Shown here piece after piece: positions 43,291-48,912 of a DNA stretch of 48,912 nt. How positions within the stretch are numbered: position 1 is the first letter of the stretch; each line of letters starts with the position of its first letter. Below the pieces are notes generated by a model that saw only the letters and a program-made list of their open reading frames with translations, did not search any database and was not told the origin of the DNA. Both the position numbers and the translations under genes were made by a program. Source of the DNA: Owenia fusiformis (Eukaryota; Annelida; Polychaeta; Sabellida; Oweniidae); contig CAIIXF020000006.1 in the NCBI GenBank assembly GCA_903813345.2, positions 35,504,436 through 35,553,347 of the forward strand. Direction: 5' to 3'.

Positions 43291-44440
43291 ATGTAACAAT
43301 GAGAATACACACTGGTGAAACAATATACTATTTACAATACGAAGGGAGTAATGTAATGATGAGCATACACACTGGTGAGGGTGTTTATTGACTATACGTA
43401 CAGTTGTAATGTAATGTTGAGAATGCACACCTAAAAGAGCATATACTTGCAATACACACAATTGTAATGTAATGTTGAGAATGCACACCTGAAAGAGCAT
43501 ATACTTGCAATACGTACACACAATTGTAATGTAATGTTGAGAATGCACACCTGAAAGAGCATATACTTGCAATACACACATGTACAATTGTAATGTAATG
43601 TTGAGCTGCACACCTGAAAGAGCATATACTTGCAATACACACAATTGTAATGTAATGTTGAGAATACACACCTGAAAGAGCATATACTTGCAATACACAC
43701 AATTGTAATGTGATGTTGAGCATGCACACCTGAAAGAGCATATACTTGCAATACACACAATTGTAATGTAATGTTGAGCATGAACACCTCAAAGAGCATA
43801 TACTTGCAATACACACAATTGTGATGTAATGTTGAGCATGCACACCTGAAAGAGCATATACTTGCAACACGTACACACAACTGTAATGTAATGTTGAGAA
43901 TGAACACCTGAAAGAGCATATACTTGCAATACACACAATTGTAATGTAATGTTGAGAATGCACACCTGAAAGAGCATAGACTTGCAATACACACACTTGT
44001 AATGTAATGTTGAGAATGAACACCCCTGAAAGAGCATATACTTGCAATACACACAATTGTAATGTAATGTTGAGCATGCACACCTGAAAGAGCATATACT
44101 TGCAATACACACAATTGTAATGTAATGTTGAGCATGCACACCTGAAAGAGCATATACTTGCAATACACACAATTGTAATGTAATGTTGAGAATGCACACC
44201 TGAAAGAGCATATACTTGCAATACACACAATTGTAATGTAATGTTGAGCATGCACACCTGAAAGAGCATATACTTGCAATACACACAATTGTAATGTAAT
44301 GTTGAGAATGAACACCTGAAAGAGCATATACTTGCAATACACACAATTGTAATGTAATGTTGAGCATGCACACCTGAAAGAGCATATACTTGCAATACAC
44401 ACAATTGTAATAAAATGATGAGAATACGACCCAAAGCTAA
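43291..44440 (+). repeat. 58-bp satellite resembling decayed C2H2 zinc-finger linkers
   Basis: About 18-20 units of gagaatgcacacctgaaag, agcatatacttgcaatacac and acaattgtaatgtaatgtt. Outer units read AGAATACACACTGGTGAG, which in frame is RIHTGE, the conserved C2H2 linker, preceded by TGTAATGTAATG (CNVM). In the inner units the linker GGTGAG has become a stop. A full zinc-finger unit is 84 bp, so these would be shortened. Long minus-strand frames (up to 349 codons) exist only because the unit lacks stops in that orientation. Confidence 0.85.
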
Positions 44441-44570
44441 CGAGAATAACTTATATATAGTGTACGCCTCATAACATAATTAGGTATTTGATTGGACTAT
44501 ATCCCGGGGACTATATCACTCAACTATACCTTGCATTTGGTGTTCATGAGCAACCCTTTTGGCTAATTAA

Positions 44571-44710
44571 GGAGGAGGTGAAGAAACTGGCAGTTTAGAA
44601 ACCAGCTGCCAAGAAGCCTGCGCTGCAAAGAAGGTAGCAAAGAATTAATGCCTCGAGTATTGCTAACTTTACCCCAAAACGGCCTTTCTCAGGGCCAACT
44701 ATTACTTCCA
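44571..44710 (+). pseudogene. Histone H1 3'-end relic
   Basis: It has AAACCAGCTGCCAAGAAGCC, then GCAAAGAA.GTAGCAAAGAA and TAATGCCTCGAGTATTGCT, matching the end of the intact H1 gene at 48.2 kb. A stem-loop GGCCTTTCTCAGGGCC (44,681-44,696) matches the histone 3' processing hairpin with one G-U change. The rest of the coding region is missing and an in-frame stop occurs upstream (cagtttagaa). Confidence 0.85.
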
Positions 44711-45468
44711 AATATGGTACAGTATGTCTGAAAGCCATTTTGTATTCAAACCTGAGTGAGAAAAACAATTGTTACGATTTTATTAACATAAAGAATATAT
44801 ACTTTGGAGGGAGTACATGCTACCAACACAAACGGGTGTAATGCAACCATGAGAATGCACACTGGTGAGAGAATACACTTACAATGCATGCACAGGGATG
44901 TAGGGTAATTATGAGGCTGAATACACACTGGTGAGATTGTATACTGACAAACACACAGGTCCTGTGTTAATGAAACGAGAAGAATTTTTTAGATACAATA
45001 GTATATAGCTTACATATAAAATATACTTTATCTATTTACTAGTAGATAGTGCTTAGTACTTCCGTATTTAGTGGGAATCTCTTTCAGAACGACAACGTTT
45101 ACAACCAGAGATGTAATGGTGAAATAAACATTCGCGGTTAAGTAGAGAATTCGACGTGAATACATGCAACAACTATGTGGGATCGTGCCTACATTCATAA
45201 GAACTGACGATATTTCAGATAATAAGTTCCCATATGAACAAAGGGTCATTTACTAGCAACACTGTGACGTCCTCAAACAAGTAATGAGAGGCGACCATTT
45301 TGTCCTCACTTATAACTAGATTTGATAGAATTCTCAGCGCAACTATTCTGTTATATTTAGTGCCACAGTTCAAAAGAAAAGTAACTGGAATTGATCAAGT
45401 CTCAGTTTGACATTTGATACACGCAAGAATGTTTTGCACTATCGAGGCGGGAGAATTGAACATAAAAA
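44711..45468. other. Segment downstream of the H1 relic
   Basis: acagtatgtctgaaagccatttt matches acggtatgtcagatagccatttt downstream of the intact H1. Linker-like units MRMHTGERIH and a diverged copy lie at about 44,840-44,935. No gene. Confidence 0.5.
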
Positions 45469-45630
45469 TTAGTTTGTCCGAATTTCGTATTCAGCACAAT
45501 ATAATCAATCAGCTGGTGACGCTCCGTTTTTAACTTTTTACGACATATAAAAATCAGAAGAACAGACGTAAGTGTTGTCATCCCACGTTGTGAGAGACAA
45601 TTTTACGTTTCGTGATTCAGTTGCACACTG
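45469..45630. repeat. Duplicated TATA-bearing segment, copy 1
   Basis: Nearly identical to 46,101-46,270 (ttagtttgt.cgaatttcgt, gctggtgacgctccg, cgacatataaaaatcag, catcccacgttgtgagagac). TATAAAAA and the upstream CAATCA / GACGCTCCG words look like a histone-type promoter without its gene (inference). Confidence 0.6.
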
Positions 45631-46025
45631 GAAAGAATACTGTATATGCTGGCAACCCACACAGGTGTAATGAAGTGTTGAGAGTGTACACTGACAATAC
45701 ACACGGTTGTAATGTAATGCTGAGAATACACACTGGTGAGAGTGTTTACTGACAAAACACAGAGGGGCTATATGTTAATGTAATGATGAGAATACACACG
45801 ACACTAGCGAAGGTATATAGGTAGCTAACATATAAACCATAGGTTCTGGGCCGAGATAAAGATGGCAGCACCACCAGAATCCAGTATTATAATTTAGAAA
45901 TAAACCCAAATCGATTACCATGCCATCTTTATTTAAAAAATTATTTCTATCGACCTTTGCCTATGATACTATGTTCTATTTAGATAATTCGGGATTTGGT
46001 GGGACTATAGTTCTGTTAAAACGAC
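45630..46025. repeat. Segmental duplication, copy 1
   Basis: About 97% similar by eye to 48,511-48,912. It starts ggaaagaatactgtatatgc and runs to ttctgttaaaacgac. It includes two linker-like units (RIHTGESVY) and the block gccgagataaagatggcagc. It is part of the H1-locus tandem duplication. Confidence 0.85.
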
Positions 46026-46100
46026 AACGTCTACAAGAACAACCAGAGATGTTAATGATGAAATAAACATTCTGGGTTAGGGGAAGGACATGCCATAAAG

Positions 46101-46270
46101 TTAGTTTGTTCGAATTTCGTATTCAGCACAATCAATTTAGAAGCGCAATCAGCTGGTGACGCTCCGTTTTTAACTTTTTACGACATATAAAAATCAGAAG
46201 AACAGACGTAAGTGTTGTCATCCCACGTTGTGAGAGACAAGTTTACGTTTCGTGATTCAGTTGCAAACTG
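46101..46270. repeat. Duplicated TATA-bearing segment, copy 2
   Basis: Same order as 45,469-45,630 with an extra cagcacaatcaatttagaag region. No coding sequence follows; copy B of the dispersed segment begins about 40 bp downstream. Confidence 0.6.
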
Positions 46271-46309
46271 TTCTCAACCAATAGATCAATGCATAAAATA
46301 TCCAGCAAT

Positions 46310-46760
46310 TACCCAAATGCGAGTAGGTAGTTACCAGTTTCACCACCAGGTGGCTGATTCGGGTCAATTAACATGGCAGGTATATAAGAAAGTTCCCCTA
46401 AACTTGAATATTATCAATTTAAGTGGCTCAATTTTCATATAACCCTTATGCGTCTGATACTTATACTAATGAAAATATGTCCAGTAAAGCAAAATATTAT
46501 CTGTCCACTAAAAGAAAAGATATTTCATTTTTTGTGATTTTATAGCATGGGGTCTATGGGGAATCTCCCCGAGCTAGAAGTCACATTTTCAAAGAAAATT
46601 AATTTTTCAAAGTTGATAAACACTTTTTAAAACCACATTTCTAGATGTAATTTTACATGTAGATTTCAAATATGATATTACTTTGACTGAATTTTGAATT
46701 TTTAATGACGTAAATCAAGATTATTTCTACTCGCATCTGGGTTATTGATGAACTGTATAG
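46310..46760 (+). repeat. Dispersed segment, copy B (uninterrupted)
   Basis: Homologous along its length to the peptide A intron (36,645-38,263) without the two insertions. At its right edge, gttattgatgaactgtatag weakly resembles the peptide A exon-1 border (gtctattgacttaccgtatg), so it may be a relic of another family member. Confidence 0.75.
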
Positions 46761-47485
46761 CAAAATCACGCCAGTTCTGGCTAGAATTATCGATTGGAAT
46801 ATCAGTTTAGTATGCTCCAAACCCGCTTATAGCCGTCAAATGAAGGTGGTACGTTCAGAACGAATGTTGCAACATCACTGATGTGTTCCCTAGCCTCTCA
46901 GTCACCGTCCCATTAAACTACAAACTTCATGCCGGGTTTTGTTAACAAGTACGAAATTGTGCTCGATCGTACGACAGAATCATTTCGAAATATCTTTGAA
47001 GATGATCTATCCAAACAGCTACTTATCATTTGCATGATGAAAACACAACTTTAAACGATATTTATGGCAAAAAATATCACATTGCAACAACATTCTTCCC
47101 TTGATATCTATACCGCTCAAAATGGCTGCCTTCGAAAAATTTGTGTTAGTTAGGGAAAGTCAATCGACGATTTCATCGTCAAAATGTCCTTGTACGAAGA
47201 GAATTTTGCTTCTAAAGCACGCATAATATATTAAGGCATAAAATAGCTCAAATAGGAACAACTTTGTCTTCATGTTGATTGATTTATTTCAATTTTATTG
47301 CGAAATCGTTGAATTTTAGTGTGTACATTTCGTAGTTTTCTCATTTTTTCTTGGCTTCGATCGAGTTTTCAAGAGGGCGACGCGGGTGCATCTTGTAGAG
47401 AATTTTATGTCCTTTAATTACATAGTTTTGTTGACTATACTCCGACATAAGAAGACACTGAAAAACGGCTCCAAAATATGGTAAC
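46761..47485. other. 5' flank of histone H1
   Basis: No gene or clear repeat. No core histone gene is seen in either orientation. Confidence 0.45.
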
Positions 47486-47492
47486 AAACACA
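47486..47492 (+). promoter_or_regulatory. H1 box of the histone H1 promoter
   Basis: AAACACA, the H1-specific upstream element. It sits about 84 bp upstream of the TATA-like AATAAAT, close to the usual spacing in animal H1 promoters. Confidence 0.6.
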
Positions 47493-47569
47493 GTTATAAT
47501 TCGCCATTATATCTCTGCTGGCTGAGCCGATCAAACCGGAAGTTTGTTCTCTTACGTCGGCGCGCTATC

Positions 47570-47576
47570 AATAAAT
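47570..47576 (+). promoter_or_regulatory. TATA-like element of histone H1
   Basis: AATAAAT, 107 bp upstream of the ATG. It predicts initiation near 47,600 and a leader of about 75-80 nt. Confidence 0.45.
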
Positions 47577-47676
47577 TGAGCCGAGATATCCATACATCTC
47601 ATAACGCAATCAGTACAGCTGAGATAAACTTCGAAGCATCTCTTTCTGCAACTCGCAACAACAACAATCGATCAGT

Positions 47677-48249
47677 ATGGCAGCCACAGCAGTTCCTAAA
47701 GTGAAGAAGGCCGCCAAGATAGCAGAACATCCCAAGAACATCGATATGATCAGCCAGGCCATTGGAGCTTTGAAAGAGCGCACAGGATCCAGCAGAATAG
47801 CCATTCTGAAGTACATCATCGCCAACTTTAACGGTCTCGGTGCTGAATCATCTATCAATGCTCATCTGAAGATGACACTCAAGGCGGGTGTGACGAAAGG
47901 CACTCTCAAGCAAAGCAAGGGAACTGGCGCATCTGGTTCATTCAAGCTCGGAGAGAAACCAAAGGCAGCCAAGAAACCAAAGGTAGCCAAGAAGCCAGTC
48001 AAGGCCAAGAAACCTGCAACCAAAAAGCCAGTGAAGAAGGTGAAGACTCCCAAGAAGGCGGCTAAGAAACCCGCAAAGACTGCAGCATCAAAGTCTCCAA
48101 AGAAAGTAAAGAAAGCGAAGACACCCAAGAAAGAGGCAAAGAAACCAGCAGCTAAGAAAACAGCTGCCAAGAAAGCCGCTGCCAAGAAACCAGCGGGCAA
48201 GAAAATCGCTGCCAAGAAGTCTGCAGCAAAGAAACCAGCAAAGAAGTAA
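47677..48249 (+). CDS. Histone H1 (linker histone), 190 aa
   Basis: Intronless. Short Ala/Lys N-tail (MAATAVPKVKKAAK), then a winged-helix globular domain from about residue 20 to 90 (HPKNIDMISQAIGALKER, SSRIAILKYIIANF, NAHLKMTLKAGV, KGTGASGSFKL). A Lys/Ala/Pro tail of about 100 residues follows, with AAKKPxKK-type repeats and KTPKK sites. It binds nucleosomal linker DNA and compacts chromatin. The start is the first ATG and the length fits invertebrate H1. The gene is followed by a histone stem-loop, marking replication-dependent expression. A relic copy lies 3.6 kb upstream. Confidence 0.97.
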   Translation: MAATAVPKVKKAAKIAEHPKNIDMISQAIGALKERTGSSRIAILKYIIANFNGLGAESSINAHLKMTLKAGVTKGTLKQSKGTGASGSFKLGEKPKAAKKPKVAKKPVKAKKPATKKPVKKVKTPKKAAKKPAKTAASKSPKKVKKAKTPKKEAKKPAAKKTAAKKAAAKKPAGKKIAAKKSAAKKPAKK

Positions 48250-48281
48250 TGCCTCGAGTATTGCTTATTGTACCCCCAAAC

Positions 48282-48297
48282 GGCCCTTATCAGGGCC
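48282..48297 (+). terminator. Histone 3' stem-loop with downstream purine element
   Basis: GGCCCTTATCAGGGCC forms a 6-bp stem with a 4-nt loop, 33 bp after the stop. AAAAGAGA at 48,311-48,318 is the purine-rich histone downstream element bound by U7 snRNA. The mRNA would be non-polyadenylated. Confidence 0.95.
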
Positions 48298-48429
48298 AAC
48301 TATTACTTCCAAAAGAGAAATAAGTTTATGAATATCTAATCGAGTGCATAATGGTGTGTGTGACTGTGCGTTTACGGTATGTCAGATAGCCATTTTCTAT
48401 ATTAACCTATGTATGACCACAAAATTTCA

Positions 48430-48510
48430 GGAAGGATACATACTGGAGAGAGAAAGAGAGTGCATGCTTAAAATAGAAACGGGTGTGGTGTAACTATTAG
48501 AATGAACACC
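48430..48510 (+). repeat. Linker-like units downstream of H1
   Basis: Units matching 44,808-44,880 (atactggagagag, acgggtgtg.tgtaac.att) lie between the H1 3' end and the segmental duplication. Confidence 0.55.
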
Positions 48511-48912
48511 GGAAAGAATACTGTATATGCTGGCAACCCACACAGGTGTAATGAAGTGTTGAGAGTGTACACTGACAATACACACGGTTGTAATGAAATG
48601 CTGAGAATACACACTGGTAAGAGTGTTTACTGACAAAACACAGAGGGGCTATATGTTAATGTAATGATGAGAATACACACGACACTAGCGAAGGTATATA
48701 GGTAGCTAACATATAAACCATAGGTTCTGGGCCGAGATAAAGATGGCAGCACCAGCAGAATCCAGTATTATAATTTAGAAATAAACCCAAATCGATTACC
48801 ATGCCATCTTTATTTAAAATATTATTTCTATCGATCTTTGCCTATATGATATAAACTATGTTCTATTTAGATAATTCGGGATTTGGTGGGACTATAGTTC
48901 TGTTAAAACGAC
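48511..48912. repeat. Segmental duplication, copy 2 (reaches window end)
   Basis: Matches 45,630-46,025 throughout, with a few substitutions and a small indel near 48,852. The duplication probably continues beyond the window. Confidence 0.85.

Noticed and set aside
43282-44434. Long minus-strand reading frames (up to 349 codons) with QVYALSGVHAQHYITIVCIAS-type repeats
   Set aside because: All three minus frames are open because the 58-bp satellite unit lacks stops in that orientation; the same peptide cycles through the frames. No start, splice or domain support.
47862-48299. 145-codon minus-strand frame across histone H1
   Set aside because: Antisense shadow of the Lys/Ala-rich H1 tail (AAG/GCC codons read backwards as Phe/Leu/Ala/Gly).
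1-48912. CRISPR arrays, bacterial operons or phage genes
   Set aside because: Tandem arrays here have no unique spacers; spliced genes, SINEs and a histone stem-loop show animal nuclear DNA.

Overview
This is an AT-rich, intron-bearing, repeat-dense stretch of animal nuclear DNA, most likely from a marine invertebrate. Evidence includes spliced genes with GT..AG introns, a replication-dependent histone H1 gene with the metazoan 3' stem-loop, an NWD-type NACHT/WD40 gene (a class expanded in many invertebrates), and many MITE, foldback and satellite repeats. The H1 globular domain (ILKYIIANF, NAHLK, KGTGASGSFKL) looks more lophotrochozoan (mollusc- or annelid-like) than vertebrate. That placement is an inference and the species is not identified.

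Layout. 0-8 kb: repeats only. There is a 1.5-kb hAT-like element with a nested TTAA foldback, an 831-bp foldback inserted inside an older palindromic MITE, and a 2.1-kb satellite with 135-138 bp units. 8.3-12.4 kb (minus): a NACHT/WD40 (NWD-like) gene that is interrupted by two frame changes and stops after about one WD repeat. 12.4-23.2 kb: repeat-filled intergenic DNA, including a 3.4-kb foldback with opposing tandem arrays and a 765-bp foldback. 23.26-32.20 kb (plus): a complete 8-exon, 510-aa kelch-repeat gene, assembled here from splice sites and phases. 33.46-38.31 kb (minus) and 40.78-42.00 kb (plus): two diverging paralogous genes for short secreted cysteine-rich peptides, each with a 46-nt signal-peptide exon and a phase-1 intron. 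43.3-48.9 kb: a 58-bp satellite that resembles decayed C2H2 zinc-finger linkers, a relic histone H1 3' end, duplicated segments, and an intact intronless histone H1 gene at 47.68 kb.

The genes do not form a pathway. The most distinctive signals are (1) the cysteine-rich peptide pair, which I do not recognise as a named family; (2) tandem arrays that begin exactly at splice junctions, with about 19 extra copies of a 3' splice site plus exon start in the peptide gene and a GT-ACGT donor-like array in kelch intron 2; (3) several nested transposon insertions whose target duplications and uninterrupted copies can be read directly; and (4) the zinc-finger-linker-like satellite around the H1 locus. 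All exon structures are predictions from sequence alone, with no transcript support.
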